47,727 bases of DNA, from IMG/VR virus record IMGVR_UViG_3300042456_000346, positions 1 to 47,727 of that record, one strand, 5' to 3'. This DNA comes from a virus. The translations under genes were made by a program, and so were the position numbers. Shown here one piece after another: positions 13,412-22,503 of the stretch (the first letter of the stretch is position 1; each line of letters starts with the position of its first letter). Below the pieces are notes generated by a model. That model made no database searches. It had not been told where the DNA came from and worked only from the letters and a program-made list of their open reading frames with translations.

Positions 13412-14693
13412 ATCGTGTTGTTAGATGTCGTTTGAGTTTATGCCTCTGCGGAATTGGGTCGAGAATGTCGTCTAGCTTCATCGGCTTCTCCTTGTTGACG
13501 ACATCGCGCTTGGGTCGAATCACCTTCGTAACCTCCAGCATGTCGGCCAACGGTAGCTTGATGTAGCCGCAATCAACGTCGTTGATGCCGTACGAGACGA
13601 CGAAATGATTCTTTGCGCTGTCGTAGAACGCTCCGCACGGGAACACTACCGCAGGTAATCCCGGCCACCAGTCCTGCTGATTCGTGCCGGTGAGAAGCGG
13701 CAACGTTGTCATCCGAGCAATGCGGAACGGTGCCTTAGCCTCGAATGCGTACGCTCCCATGTAGTAACGACGCTTCTTGTTGATCCACGGCAATGAACTG
13801 TGGAAGAAGGTCCAGTACAAGCCATCGACCAGAATCGGATTCGAGCCGCCGCGCACCTCGCCAAACTTCCAGAGCGGATTGAACTCGTCTGTGACGTACT
13901 CCGCTTCCTTCTCAAGACGCCCATTAAGGCGTACTACGACATGAGGATTGGCCGAATACACCATGTGTGGCGCGTTATCGTGCGTGAAATAGAGCCAGTT
14001 CTTTTCATGGCCATCGTTCACCATCGCCTGGGCGTAGTTGTTTCCGTAGATCGGATCGAATCGGGCAACATTCAGGAACTGCTTGTCCAAGACGAACATC
14101 GCCTGATGCGCGTAGCTCTTGAATGGAACAAATGTGCAGCAGCTTAGGCCGTACTTGTCGCCGAACTTGACGATGCGCGGATCTTCGAACTGCTCGTTTG
14201 GAAAATGCGAGGTAAGGTTGAGCAACGCCTTCTTGATTGCTCCAAGATCCTTGGTCAGCTCGAAGATAACGATGTCGTTTTTCTCAAGGTAAACGTCCTC
14301 GTCCTTCTCGCGCTTATTGCGGCAGCGTCGGGTGAAAAGCAGGATCTGACCGTTTGGTTCCTGAATGATTGCAGGGTTGAAGTAGTACGTTCCAACCTCC
14401 TCAGGAAGCGTGATTTTACCAACCTCCCAGTCGCATTGTTCGGCCAGCTTGGGTACGTCGTTTTTTGCGTAGCTCATTAGAAACTCTGCTGCGAATTTGA
14501 TTTCGTCGTATTGGGAAAGCCAATGATCGCGTTCCTCGCGGACCTCGGTCAGATGCTCTTCATGTTCTTTAGCTCGAATCTCAAGCGTCTTTCGCAAATC
14601 CTCGATCTGCATGAGCAAATCGGCCTGACCATCACCACCATTTGCAAACCGCTTGAGAGCTTTAAGAGACAGACTTCGTATAATGTCTTTCAT
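13341..14693 (-). CDS. GH130-like beta-propeller protein with coiled-coil N-terminus
   Basis: 450 residues. Residues 1-75 are helical/coiled coil (LLMQIEDLRKTLEIRAKEHE). From about 95 on there are propeller-like repeats with the sequence style of glycoside phosphorylase/hydrolase family 130: FNPAIIQEPNGQILLFTRR, FEDPRIVKFGDKYGL, then VRGGSNPILVDGLYWTFFHS and YYMGAYAFEA. The EDPR motif normally carries the catalytic Asp of GH130, enzymes acting on beta-mannosidic bonds. The gene follows two glycosyltransferases and two methyltransferases with a one-base overlap, so it probably acts on the same glycan. The coiled coil may attach it to the virion. Confidence 0.55.
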   Translation of the reverse strand: MKDIIRSLSLKALKRFANGGDGQADLLMQIEDLRKTLEIRAKEHEEHLTEVREERDHWLSQYDEIKFAAEFLMSYAKNDVPKLAEQCDWEVGKITLPEEVGTYYFNPAIIQEPNGQILLFTRRCRNKREKDEDVYLEKNDIVIFELTKDLGAIKKALLNLTSHFPNEQFEDPRIVKFGDKYGLSCCTFVPFKSYAHQAMFVLDKQFLNVARFDPIYGNNYAQAMVNDGHEKNWLYFTHDNAPHMVYSANPHVVVRLNGRLEKEAEYVTDEFNPLWKFGEVRGGSNPILVDGLYWTFFHSSLPWINKKRRYYMGAYAFEAKAPFRIARMTTLPLLTGTNQQDWWPGLPAVVFPCGAFYDSAKNHFVVSYGINDVDCGYIKLPLADMLEVTKVIRPKRDVVNKEKPMKLDDILDPIPQRHKLKRHLTTRYDQLAKRLDEEPQGDSEEPDGAA

Positions 14694-15322
14694 TATGGAT
14701 ACAATTTTGTGTTCTCCTGCGTCGCGAGCCTCGGAAGAATCCCGTAAAAGTTCATTCTAGGCATCGAATCGACCAGCATCTGGATGTCGATTGGACACCA
14801 AACCTTCTGGTTCGTTTCGAGGAGTTTGCAGACACCTTCGTAATTTACAAGGTAAGCATGCGTACACATGCCGCGAACGAGCTTGTAAAGGTTCGACGCG
14901 ATGTAGCCGTGGTCTTCAATCGGGTCGGCGCAGCAGCTTCCGATGTAGACGACATGCCAGTCGCTCGGGAGATAGTCCAGATTGTCGGCCAGCTTTTTCT
15001 TCCAATCGGAGCATGTGAACTCAACGTCATCCTCGACGATGAGAAATGTGCGATGATCGGTTATCTTCGACTCGACCATCCACTTGATGGCCGACCAGAC
15101 AGAAAAATGGCTGAGTCCGGCGACGATTGTTTTGACCTTCGCCTTCTCCTTCTCGCGTGTGTGGTAGTAGTCGGTCGATATGCCGCAGTTCTCAGCCCTG
15201 AATCCGTACATCGGAACCGCATCGATTCCGAATGACTTCATGTAGCGGATGCAGCGTCGCTCCTTCTCACTCTCAGGCTTCGAGATGATGAAGCACGGCG
15301 TCTTTTCGAGCTGTAGTTTCAT
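14693..15322 (-). CDS. GT25-like glycosyltransferase 1
   Basis: 209 residues from the Met at 15322, which overlaps the upstream stop (ATGA); a further 15 codons are open upstream. Motifs of LPS/procollagen-type family 25 transferases: N-terminal strand CFIISKPESEKERR, the acidic metal-site motif FLIVEDDVEFT, GMCTHAYLVNYEGVCKLLE, and a late PIDIQML motif. GT25 enzymes move galactose or glucose from a nucleotide sugar to LPS or protein. It shares THxYxV and PIDxQM features with the gene at 15914-16516, so the two are paralogous. Confidence 0.7.
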   Translation of the reverse strand: MKLQLEKTPCFIISKPESEKERRCIRYMKSFGIDAVPMYGFRAENCGISTDYYHTREKEKAKVKTIVAGLSHFSVWSAIKWMVESKITDHRTFLIVEDDVEFTCSDWKKKLADNLDYLPSDWHVVYIGSCCADPIEDHGYIASNLYKLVRGMCTHAYLVNYEGVCKLLETNQKVWCPIDIQMLVDSMPRMNFYGILPRLATQENTKLYP

Positions 15323-15909
15323 CGGTTCGGGAGGATGTAGATGATGCCGCGACGCGCACCTACGCATCGGCTAGGGTGGTTGTAGTAGAAGCTGTAGCCG
15401 TACTTCTGTGTCAGCGTCTTGGCGCGGTAAATCGCGTCCAGCTTCTCCTTGACGTAGCCAAGACAAATGTCGTGGCCATTGTAACTGTCGTATCCAAGCT
15501 GTCCGGTCGGTTCCTTGAAGTCGTGGATGGCAATGACCGGATGCAGATCGTAGCGATTGATTGCCTCAAGCTCTTCGAGCAGCGGCAGGTAGTCGTTCCA
15601 GTGGGCGTCGAGAAAGAAGATTGTGTCGTGTCCAATTCCGTGATGCGGAATGAACCAGTTCATGCAGGCATCGCTACTGCCCTCGAACATCTCAGCGTAG
15701 ACATTCTCGCGTTTGAACTTCTCCTTAGCTTTCTCAACCAAGTCGTGGTTCAGCTCGCATGAAACGGTCTTGAGGAAGTTCTTGGCCAACCAAACGGTAG
15801 TGTCCGCTTCGTGAGTGCCGGTTTCGACAGCGGTCGTCAGCTCGAAGCGTTCTTTGAGGTAAAGAAACTCCTGCTCGATGAATGTGTCTCCATTGAAAGG
15901 TGAACCCAT
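15319..15909 (-). CDS. SAM-dependent methyltransferase-like protein 1
   Basis: 196 residues. Glycine motif AVETGTHEADTTVWLAKNF (about 27-45) for SAM binding; then SCELNHDLVEKAKEKF, the acidic strand end that contacts the ribose; FFLDAHWNDYLPLLEELEAI resembles the DAxH/W motif of Methyltransf_24/FkbM-type enzymes that methylate sugars or small molecules. It lies between the two GT25-like genes, so methylation of the transferred sugar is the most natural guess. Confidence 0.6.
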   Translation of the reverse strand: MGSPFNGDTFIEQEFLYLKERFELTTAVETGTHEADTTVWLAKNFLKTVSCELNHDLVEKAKEKFKRENVYAEMFEGSSDACMNWFIPHHGIGHDTIFFLDAHWNDYLPLLEELEAINRYDLHPVIAIHDFKEPTGQLGYDSYNGHDICLGYVKEKLDAIYRAKTLTQKYGYSFYYNHPSRCVGARRGIIYILPNR

Positions 15910-15913
15910 AATT

Positions 15914-16516
15914 TTAGTCGGCTAAAGCGCAGTCTTCTTGATCGGCAACTCGCGGGAAAATTGTGAAACATTTCAGATGCTGGCGGCTCTTGAAGTACAT
16001 CTGCAAATCGATTGGTGCAAAGACCTCTTCGTTCGTCTCGATGAGAGTCTTGAGAGCCTTTTTGCGGACGATGTAGCAGTGAGTGCAAAGCGGCATTCCT
16101 TCGAAGAGGTTTGAATCCAGCTCGCGTGAGAGCTTTCCATGCGCGCAACAAGAGCCAGGATAGAGAATATCCCAATCCTCGGGCAGCTTTGTCAGCGCAC
16201 GTTCGATTGTTTCGCGCCAATGCGGACGGAATAGGATGTCGTCCTCTAGGACCATCACCATGTCCGGCGTGGAAGGATCGAAATCCAGCGCGTTCCATAG
16301 CATCCAATGGGACATGCTGCATCCAACGTGCTTGGAGCAGATGAGGTAGCCTGAGCCGGGAGCATCTATCTCGTATGGAATGCTCGCTTTCAGGCCGGAC
16401 TTCGCGCCGTTCAGGCCATAGAAAATGCGGTAGTCCGTGATTCCAGCGGAATCAAGGTTTCTTTGTAGGCGCGGGATGCGAGAACTGCCTCGCATCGTGA
16501 TAACGACCGTTTGCAC
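15914..16516 (-). CDS. GT25-like glycosyltransferase 2
   Basis: 200 residues. TVVITMRGSSRIPRLQRNL at the N-terminus, a CSMSHWMLWNAL helix, the metal motif MVMVLEDDILF (about 86-96), GMPLCTHCYIVRKKALKTLI, and PIDLQMYF. This is the order of motifs in family 25 transferases. Compared with copy 1, it has the same length and motif spacing but low overall identity, suggesting separate acceptor or donor specificities. Spaced four bases from each neighbour in the operon. Confidence 0.7.
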   Translation of the reverse strand: MQTVVITMRGSSRIPRLQRNLDSAGITDYRIFYGLNGAKSGLKASIPYEIDAPGSGYLICSKHVGCSMSHWMLWNALDFDPSTPDMVMVLEDDILFRPHWRETIERALTKLPEDWDILYPGSCCAHGKLSRELDSNLFEGMPLCTHCYIVRKKALKTLIETNEEVFAPIDLQMYFKSRQHLKCFTIFPRVADQEDCALAD

Positions 16517-16520
16517 GGGG

Positions 16521-17138
16521 TTATTTCAGTTTTCGATAGATAGCAAAAACGCTCTCGCTCAGATCAAATCGCGAAACAAATTCGCAGCGTTTCATGACGA
16601 ACTTGAGAGCAGTCTGGGTCGATTCCCAGTTCACATCGTCCATCACGATGTAGCCGCCAACCTTGAGCTTCGGAAGCCAGTTGACGACATCGCTCGTAGA
16701 AGGCCATTCGGCGTGATTGGCGTCGATGTGAACCATGTCCATGTCGGGCAGAAACCGTGACGCATCCCATGAGGACATTCGGCAGAACTGAATCTGCTTT
16801 ACGACCTGCGCGCGAACGCAATGACCAACGAAAGATTCGTAATGCTTGTCCAGATCGAGTGTCGCCCACCATTCCTGATTGGCATTCGTCTCGTCGTCGA
16901 TGCAGTCTTCTTTCTTCCAAGAATCGATAGCGTAGACGGTTCCGCTTCCGTTCAGCTTGCAGGCTTGGGCGAGTGCGAGCGTGGACTTGCCTTCGAAAAC
17001 ACCAACTTCAGCAATGCGCTGCGGTTTCGTTTCGAGAACAAGTTTGGCGATTTCCAAACCTTTTTTCGGATCGCACCAACCGCCCATCTTCGGGAAGTTG
17101 TCGGCGATGAATTGAACAATGTTTTCTTCGTTTCCCAT
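16521..17138 (-). CDS. SAM-dependent methyltransferase 2
   Basis: 205 residues. The SAM motif IAEVGVFEGKSTLALAQA (about 41-58) is clear; GTVYAIDSWKKEDCID gives the second acidic strand; DMDMVHIDANHAEWPSTSDV and GGYIVMDDVNW match the DxxHIDGxH and D(D) motifs of Methyltransf_24 O-methyltransferases used in glycan and macrolide modification. It directly follows the portal gene with five bases between. Substrate unknown, likely the cassette's glycan. Confidence 0.7.
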   Translation of the reverse strand: MGNEENIVQFIADNFPKMGGWCDPKKGLEIAKLVLETKPQRIAEVGVFEGKSTLALAQACKLNGSGTVYAIDSWKKEDCIDDETNANQEWWATLDLDKHYESFVGHCVRAQVVKQIQFCRMSSWDASRFLPDMDMVHIDANHAEWPSTSDVVNWLPKLKVGGYIVMDDVNWESTQTALKFVMKRCEFVSRFDLSESVFAIYRKLK

Positions 17139-17143
17139 AATTC

Positions 17144-19393
17144 TTATCCCTGACGCGCCAAGTTAGACTCGGCAGTTGCATTCGCTCGCTGAATATCAGC
17201 GGTTGTCTTCGCATTCCGGCGAGCTAAATCTGCCATCGCCTTCTCGTTCTGACGCTGAATGTTGGCCATAGTTTCGGCGTTCTGGCGAGCGATTTTTGCT
17301 TGAACCTCGGCATTCATCATCGCCGTCTTTGGATCGACGCCCTGCTGAATCGCCTGAGCCTGCTGCATTTGCGCCTGAGCTTCCTGTTGCTGCTGCAACA
17401 GCTCACCAAGCTGCTGAACGGTCTGAACAACCATCTGGAGCTGCTGCGCGTACGCCTCGACCTGAGGACGACGAGTAGGATCGGTGGACAAGCGAGCCAG
17501 ATGATCTTGAACGTGCTGACCGATGCCTTGCAGGAAGAGCATAATCTCCTGCGGATTGCCGCCCTGCTGGATCGATGCAGCCGCCTCGTTCGCCGCCGCA
17601 AGATGCGTGTCGATGTGAACGATTTGATTCTGCGTATCCGTGACGATTGCCATGTTGCCCTGGCGCAAGGACGAATGCTCCAGAACAGCCAGTGCGGTCT
17701 GATCCTGAACTCGCGAAGACTGGATCTGAGTCGGCAGATAACGATCCACCATTTGTTGGCCAACCTGAGCGGCGATGTAGTCGCGCAAAAGACTGACTTT
17801 TCCGCCCTCAGGAAGAGAACCAAGAAGTCCGAGCAAAGATCCGAGGAGCTGTTGTTTCGCGAACTGAGAACCTTGGCCGACCGTGCGAGTCGCTTCAACG
17901 AAGTCGATGTCCAGCATGGCTTGAACCGGAACGCCTCGTTCGGCGCAACGACGCTGGAACTCAATCGCGTCCTTATCCGACTTGGTAATCGGGTTCAGGT
18001 TGGGATTGGAGGCTCGGTTGTACCGCTCTTCGAAGAATGAATCGAGCTGGTTGTAATACCGGCTGAGCTGCGTCTTACCGATTGCTGACTGCTGTGCCAC
18101 GATGGCTTGGATTTCAGTCGCGGTTCGTGGGTTGCCAGCCGGTTTGTTGAGCGATTGGCGATATTGAGAGAGATTGCCTTGAAGAACATTCTCAAGGTCC
18201 GCGTTGACCGCCATAGGAGCGTCGAGAACGCCAGCAATGTTCTGCTGAATGACTTCATAGTCTGGAGGGAGAATGGCATACGGTCCTTGCTGAACGACGC
18301 TTGTTTTGCTGAGAGCGTTCGGGTTGAGGGGGCGGAAGAGAATCTGCGTACGAGCGAACGCGCTGTCCACCATCGAGCAACGAAGCCGGTTCTTTAGCTC
18401 CATCGCCTGAAGCATCTTGATGCCAAGACCCTTCACACCGTGATGCTCGCCGTCACCACGGTCGTAATACATCGGATGAATGATCTGCTCCCACCGCTTG
18501 AACCGGCGCAGCTTCCGATACATGAAGCTCTCGCTGTCCCGCTCGTCAATGATGGCATGGCTGATCTGCCCATCGAACTCCTTGTAGAAGATATGGGACA
18601 TCAACACGACCTCTGACCGTGCGGAGAACGTAATGTCGTTCGAGCGAAGCTGGCGTTGGAAAAACTCCCAATCGTACTGAACGCCGGAACGATACGGCTC
18701 AGGCATCGCAGCGCGGATACGCTGACGGACATAGTTCACATCCCAACCGGCAGCAGTCGCCGCCTGCTCGTCTTGGATCTTCTCGAACAGATCATCCACG
18801 CCCATGCGAGTGCGGACGCAGGCCACCTTCCAATCGCTGACATTGGACTTGGTGCCATCGGGGACGAGAAGATCCGTCGCCATGATGGCCTTGCACCGCC
18901 AATTGGAGCCGTCTTCGAAGATTAGCGGACCATTGCCAATCAGGACCATCTCACGCTGCGAGAGCTGCATGATGTAGTCGAAGTCCTTGTCTAGCTTCTG
19001 AAGACGGTCAAACTCCTCGGTGATGATCTTCGACCATTCCTCTCGCTTATCCATGTCGTTGCCGTAAGCGGTACGGACATTTGCGTAGGTCGGAACTTCG
19101 GCGAACACATCGTAGAAGGCTGACATGGCCAACGTGAGGAACGCTTCCGATTCGCGGAAGTTGACGTTGGTACGGAACGCTTGGTTGTTTCGCCGAAGCT
19201 CTGCCGGATTGTACGGAGGATTGCCGTCAACAAGACCACGGAGCTTTGCGCGTGTGCTATTCCGCAACTCGTCGGCCATGATGAGCTTTTGGAATATCTC
19301 GCGAGCCGATGCCGCGTCGGCAATACGAGTTTCGGGAGCTTTACCCTCCTCGTTAATGGTTTCGAGCGGCAGTTGGGCTAGGTTTCCGTACAT
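17144..19393 (-). CDS. portal protein
   Basis: 749 residues, the largest of the minus-strand head block. The order is: N-terminal arm; core with NVNFRESEAFLTLAMSAFYD and repeated Tyr/Trp-rich stretches; a long helical region with SQYRQSLNKPAGNPRTATEI near the clip/stem; and a C-terminal Gln/Ala-rich coiled barrel (QMVVQTVQQLGELLQQQQEA) ending in degenerate repeats of the type ARQNAETMANIQRQNEKAMA. The size, and the location directly after terminase, fit a short-tailed phage portal (head-tail connecting protein), which forms the dodecameric DNA gate. The C-terminal repeat units are about 11 residues long. Confidence 0.75.
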   Translation of the reverse strand: MYGNLAQLPLETINEEGKAPETRIADAASAREIFQKLIMADELRNSTRAKLRGLVDGNPPYNPAELRRNNQAFRTNVNFRESEAFLTLAMSAFYDVFAEVPTYANVRTAYGNDMDKREEWSKIITEEFDRLQKLDKDFDYIMQLSQREMVLIGNGPLIFEDGSNWRCKAIMATDLLVPDGTKSNVSDWKVACVRTRMGVDDLFEKIQDEQAATAAGWDVNYVRQRIRAAMPEPYRSGVQYDWEFFQRQLRSNDITFSARSEVVLMSHIFYKEFDGQISHAIIDERDSESFMYRKLRRFKRWEQIIHPMYYDRGDGEHHGVKGLGIKMLQAMELKNRLRCSMVDSAFARTQILFRPLNPNALSKTSVVQQGPYAILPPDYEVIQQNIAGVLDAPMAVNADLENVLQGNLSQYRQSLNKPAGNPRTATEIQAIVAQQSAIGKTQLSRYYNQLDSFFEERYNRASNPNLNPITKSDKDAIEFQRRCAERGVPVQAMLDIDFVEATRTVGQGSQFAKQQLLGSLLGLLGSLPEGGKVSLLRDYIAAQVGQQMVDRYLPTQIQSSRVQDQTALAVLEHSSLRQGNMAIVTDTQNQIVHIDTHLAAANEAAASIQQGGNPQEIMLFLQGIGQHVQDHLARLSTDPTRRPQVEAYAQQLQMVVQTVQQLGELLQQQQEAQAQMQQAQAIQQGVDPKTAMMNAEVQAKIARQNAETMANIQRQNEKAMADLARRNAKTTADIQRANATAESNLARQG

Positions 19394-20010
19394 GGTCGTT
19401 TTTTCCAGCAGTAAGCTGGCAAGTTTGCGTTCTCTGTAGCGTCCGTGAAGCGGTGAAGTGTTTCAATGGGAAACCACACCATGCTTCTGATAAAGCAACC
19501 GCAAAATTCGCAGCTTTGTAGGCTTTCGTCTAGGGGTGTGCTGCCATGCTGGGAAAAGGTTTTGACCGCCTCTTTCAGCACCCGAGCGTTGCATCCAGTG
19601 CATCCGAGCGGCTTACGGTTGTAAATGCATGTCGAGCAGATTGACGCTCTTCGAGTCGCTTCCGCTTGGCTTACTTTGCCTCCGCCAACGGTCAGACCGT
19701 GCAAGAGGCTCATGCTGAAGCGGATTACATCGCCAATTTGGAGCGATTTACGGCCTTCTGGCTTACGGATTTCAACTTCATTGTACATACAATCAGCACC
19801 GTTACGACACGCATACTCGGTGATTAACGTGTCGAGATTTTCGGGAATTTTAATCGCATTGGCGGTGTAATGGTTACGAACGAACTCATGGAGCTGTGGC
19901 CAAGATCCACCCATGATTTCGATGCCAGTCTCAGGAACACGGTAATGCCACCCGCCAGGGATGACCATGTGTTCGTTCAGCACTTTGTATCCGGTGACGT
20001 TACTGCTCAT
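19378..20010 (-). CDS. Cys-rich zinc-ribbon-like protein between terminase and portal
   Basis: 210 residues. Two Cys clusters, ICSTCIYNRKPLGCTGC and LQSCEFCGCF, form a likely zinc-binding fold; further Cys occur at CRNGADCMYNE. It overlaps both neighbours (ATGA with TerL, 16 bases with the portal), so it is translated with the packaging genes. Small zinc proteins at this place can be packaging or head-assembly factors. Family not recognised. Confidence 0.65.
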   Translation of the reverse strand: MSSNVTGYKVLNEHMVIPGGWHYRVPETGIEIMGGSWPQLHEFVRNHYTANAIKIPENLDTLITEYACRNGADCMYNEVEIRKPEGRKSLQIGDVIRFSMSLLHGLTVGGGKVSQAEATRRASICSTCIYNRKPLGCTGCNARVLKEAVKTFSQHGSTPLDESLQSCEFCGCFIRSMVWFPIETLHRFTDATENANLPAYCWKKRPCTET

Positions 20011-21683
20011 AAGTCGTCGTGATAAATTGAATCAGCATCTCGAACGAGCTTTTCCCAGACCTTATCCATTCTGCTTGCTCGCGGTTCAAATGCGGCGGTT
20101 TTGCGGACTAGATCAAGCAAGACTACAGCAGCGTCGGCCAAGTCGGGCGATTTTCCGGTTCGTTGCTTCATCACGGTCTTCGATTCGACCGATATCTTAC
20201 GCTTGGAATCGTCGAACATTCGACCGCAGAACTCCTGCAACGTCTCGATGTCCATACCACCAACACGCTCCTCGACGACCCATTTTCGCATCGAGAACCA
20301 GAGTTCTGTCACCTTGCGGTCGTATGCTTCATTGCATGGCCTACTGTCCTCGTCGCTGACCGGGATGGTTGACGGAGAACCACCAAACTCAACGCGATGA
20401 ACCACACCCCATTCGCGGGTCAGAATGTCGGCCAACCCACCGCCTTCACCGCTTGAATCCAGAGCGAATTTGTCCGGTGCAACGCCACGCTTGGCGCATT
20501 CCTCTTTGACTCGATTGGCTATTTGGTAATGCACCGGCTCGGTCAGCGCGGCATTCGGTGAGATTTGAACTACATCGCCAAAGAGTACACTCGCCTTGTC
20601 GTTTGCGGTGCCAATCTTGGCAAAGCGTAGAACGCATCTATCGCCGCCAAAGCCCGGATCAAGTCCGGCAACAATTTGGACATTGGTCGTAAACACCAAG
20701 TTCTTTGTAGGCGTGTGCGTCTCGATCAGTGATTCGGAAAGCACCGTCTTGACCATGCCGTCCGGTGCCCAGAATCCGCGTGTGTACTTCCAGAATGTGG
20801 GGCTTTGCTCGCCCTCATGGCGCATAGCCGACAAAACCTGATCGTGCGTGATGAGGTATGGGTACTTTGTTCGCCCTTCGCTGATATTGGGCGATTTCAT
20901 GCCGTCGAACCGTCGGCACATCCCGCGTTCGGTCAGCCAATGCTGATCCTCAATCGTGACACTGCGCCAACCCTTTGCCGGTGTGCAGAAGCGTCCGTGC
21001 GGATCGTACTTCGAAGCAGGGTTTCCGATGACTAGCATCTTGAACTCACGGCAACCCTTGGAGAGGTTTGTACAAGCCTCGAACGCTGCCTCGGGGGTGT
21101 CCGTAGCTTCGTCAATGATGACCATCACCCGCTCGGCGTGAATACCTTGGATGTTGGCCACTGCCTTCGAGGTGTTACCTTCGGCGACGGCGATAGCGGA
21201 AATGGAATGGCGGTCGTCACCTTTGACAGCCTGTAAGGCCATTTTGGAATCGACCATGTTGCCTGGAAACCCGCGAGACTTACGAACCAAATCCTGAAGA
21301 TTGGCCCACATACGCTTGCGGATCATCTTCGCGGTCGTCGATGTCAGGACAACCGTTGACTTGGAAGGATTGGCCAGCCACCAAACGGTAGCAAAAAGCG
21401 TTGCTCCAAAGGTCTTGCCGCTCGCGCCGCATCCCGCCCATCCAACGTAGTCGTGTTCGCAGAGGCTTTCGACTTGAGCTTCAAGCCACGGATTCCAACT
21501 CATCTTTGGCCAGAGCATTTTGGTGGCGTTAACAAAATGGTCGAAAGTACCCAGTCCGCCCTCATTGGGCTGGAGCCGGTTTCGGAATGCGTAAAGCTCA
21601 AGCTCAAGATCGGGAATCTTGACCGGAGAACGAATTCCATACTTGTGCTGAATTAGTGGATGCTCAGTGGTTTGATCTGCCAT
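20007..21683 (-). CDS. terL: terminase large subunit
   Basis: 558 residues. ATPase domain: Walker A GCGASGKT (about 84-91), Walker B VMVIIDEA (186-193), coupling motif LVIGNPAS (217-224). RNase H-like nuclease domain: Asp342 in VAGLDPGFGGD, Asp409 in FALDSSGEGG, a late Asp in SPDLADAAVVLLDL (about 519-532). This motor cuts concatemers and pumps DNA through the portal. A Shine-Dalgarno-like AAGG precedes the ATG by six bases. It is separated by only 47 bases from the divergent plus-strand tail block, so both share one promoter region. Confidence 0.92.
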   Translation of the reverse strand: MADQTTEHPLIQHKYGIRSPVKIPDLELELYAFRNRLQPNEGGLGTFDHFVNATKMLWPKMSWNPWLEAQVESLCEHDYVGWAGCGASGKTFGATLFATVWWLANPSKSTVVLTSTTAKMIRKRMWANLQDLVRKSRGFPGNMVDSKMALQAVKGDDRHSISAIAVAEGNTSKAVANIQGIHAERVMVIIDEATDTPEAAFEACTNLSKGCREFKMLVIGNPASKYDPHGRFCTPAKGWRSVTIEDQHWLTERGMCRRFDGMKSPNISEGRTKYPYLITHDQVLSAMRHEGEQSPTFWKYTRGFWAPDGMVKTVLSESLIETHTPTKNLVFTTNVQIVAGLDPGFGGDRCVLRFAKIGTANDKASVLFGDVVQISPNAALTEPVHYQIANRVKEECAKRGVAPDKFALDSSGEGGGLADILTREWGVVHRVEFGGSPSTIPVSDEDSRPCNEAYDRKVTELWFSMRKWVVEERVGGMDIETLQEFCGRMFDDSKRKISVESKTVMKQRTGKSPDLADAAVVLLDLVRKTAAFEPRASRMDKVWEKLVRDADSIYHDDL

Positions 21684-21730
21684 TTTGACCTTGCGTTAAA
21701 GATTCGTGGATTCAGAGTTTTAGGAAGGTT
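21684..21730 (+). promoter_or_regulatory. divergent control region between terminase and tail blocks
   Basis: 47 bases between two divergent starts. On the plus strand TTGACC (21685-21690) is followed after 17-18 bases by GGATTC/GATTCA, a weak -10, and AGGAAGG lies just before the ATG at 21731 as a Shine-Dalgarno sequence. No convincing separate promoter for the terminase side is visible. Confidence 0.3.
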
Positions 21731-22153
21731 ATGCCTTCGCAACCATACTTCGGTTCATCCTGCTCGTCACCATGTGTGACGACTACCGAATGCCAGCCTT
21801 CAGGTGATGATTGTGCCATTATTGGCGTAATGACCATCAAAATTGGGGAGCAGTTTTCCGTTTCGCTCTTTGTTCCGGCGAATCCCCCGATTTCGTGGGC
21901 GGGAATTGTTGGGTACTCTCAGATCAGGGATGCGTCAGGCGTTCTCCTCTACGATTTTGGAACGGTGGCTGGAACCGTTGATGGCAGCGGGAATGCGACA
22001 ATCAACTTTGTGGCATCTGGTGCGTCCACCGCAATCTGGCCTGCTGGAACGTACTACGTTGATTTTTCGTTCGAGGTTGTCGGAACTTTTGGACCAAAAA
22101 CCACCGGAACTTACAAGCTTATCGTCTGTGACGGAATCACAGTCCCACCATGA
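21731..22153 (+). CDS. beta-rich tail-associated protein
   Basis: 140 residues. A short Cys-rich N-terminus (SSCSSPCVTTTECQPSGDDC) is followed by an Ig-like beta sandwich (IGEQFSVSLFVPANPP, VLLYDFGTVAGTVDGSG, GTYYVDFSFEVVGTFGPKTT). It resembles upper baseplate or fibre-linker domains in which alternating strands end in Gly/Thr turns. It is the first gene of the tail block. No specific family is assigned. Confidence 0.55.
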   Translation: MPSQPYFGSSCSSPCVTTTECQPSGDDCAIIGVMTIKIGEQFSVSLFVPANPPISWAGIVGYSQIRDASGVLLYDFGTVAGTVDGSGNATINFVASGASTAIWPAGTYYVDFSFEVVGTFGPKTTGTYKLIVCDGITVPP

Positions 22154-22500
22154 GCAGTTACGACATCTCCATTCAATTTGAAGGAACTGGAGTCGTATCA
22201 ACGATTTCTGAGAACGAGCTGGATTACACGCTTAACGTCGTAAACGTCATTTACACGGCTCCGACCGTTACGAGCGTCGGAGTTTCTGGCGGAGCAACCG
22301 GACTCACCGTTTCAAATTCTCCAATCACCACAAGCGGCGTGATGACGATTGGAGGAACTCTTGCAGTTGCAAGCGGTGGAACTGGGGCAATTACGGCTGA
22401 TTCTGCGCGGTCAAATCTTACTGCCCAGAAAACCATTACGAGCGGAACCGCGTCGCCATCTGGCGGATCTGACGGCGACATCTACCTTCAATACATCTAA
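22150..22500 (+). CDS. small fibre-associated protein with phage-structural linker motif
   Basis: 116 residues. The N-terminal half is beta-rich. The C-terminal half has GVSGGATGLTVSNSPITTSG and VASGGTGAITADSARSNL, the common phage-fibre linker pattern (SGGATGLTxxxSPIT, SGGTGAxTAxxAR), known from many tail proteins. It overlaps the preceding stop (ATGA). Probably a fibre or fibre adaptor. Confidence 0.6.
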   Translation: MSSYDISIQFEGTGVVSTISENELDYTLNVVNVIYTAPTVTSVGVSGGATGLTVSNSPITTSGVMTIGGTLAVASGGTGAITADSARSNLTAQKTITSGTASPSGGSDGDIYLQYI

Positions 22501-22503
22501 TTT

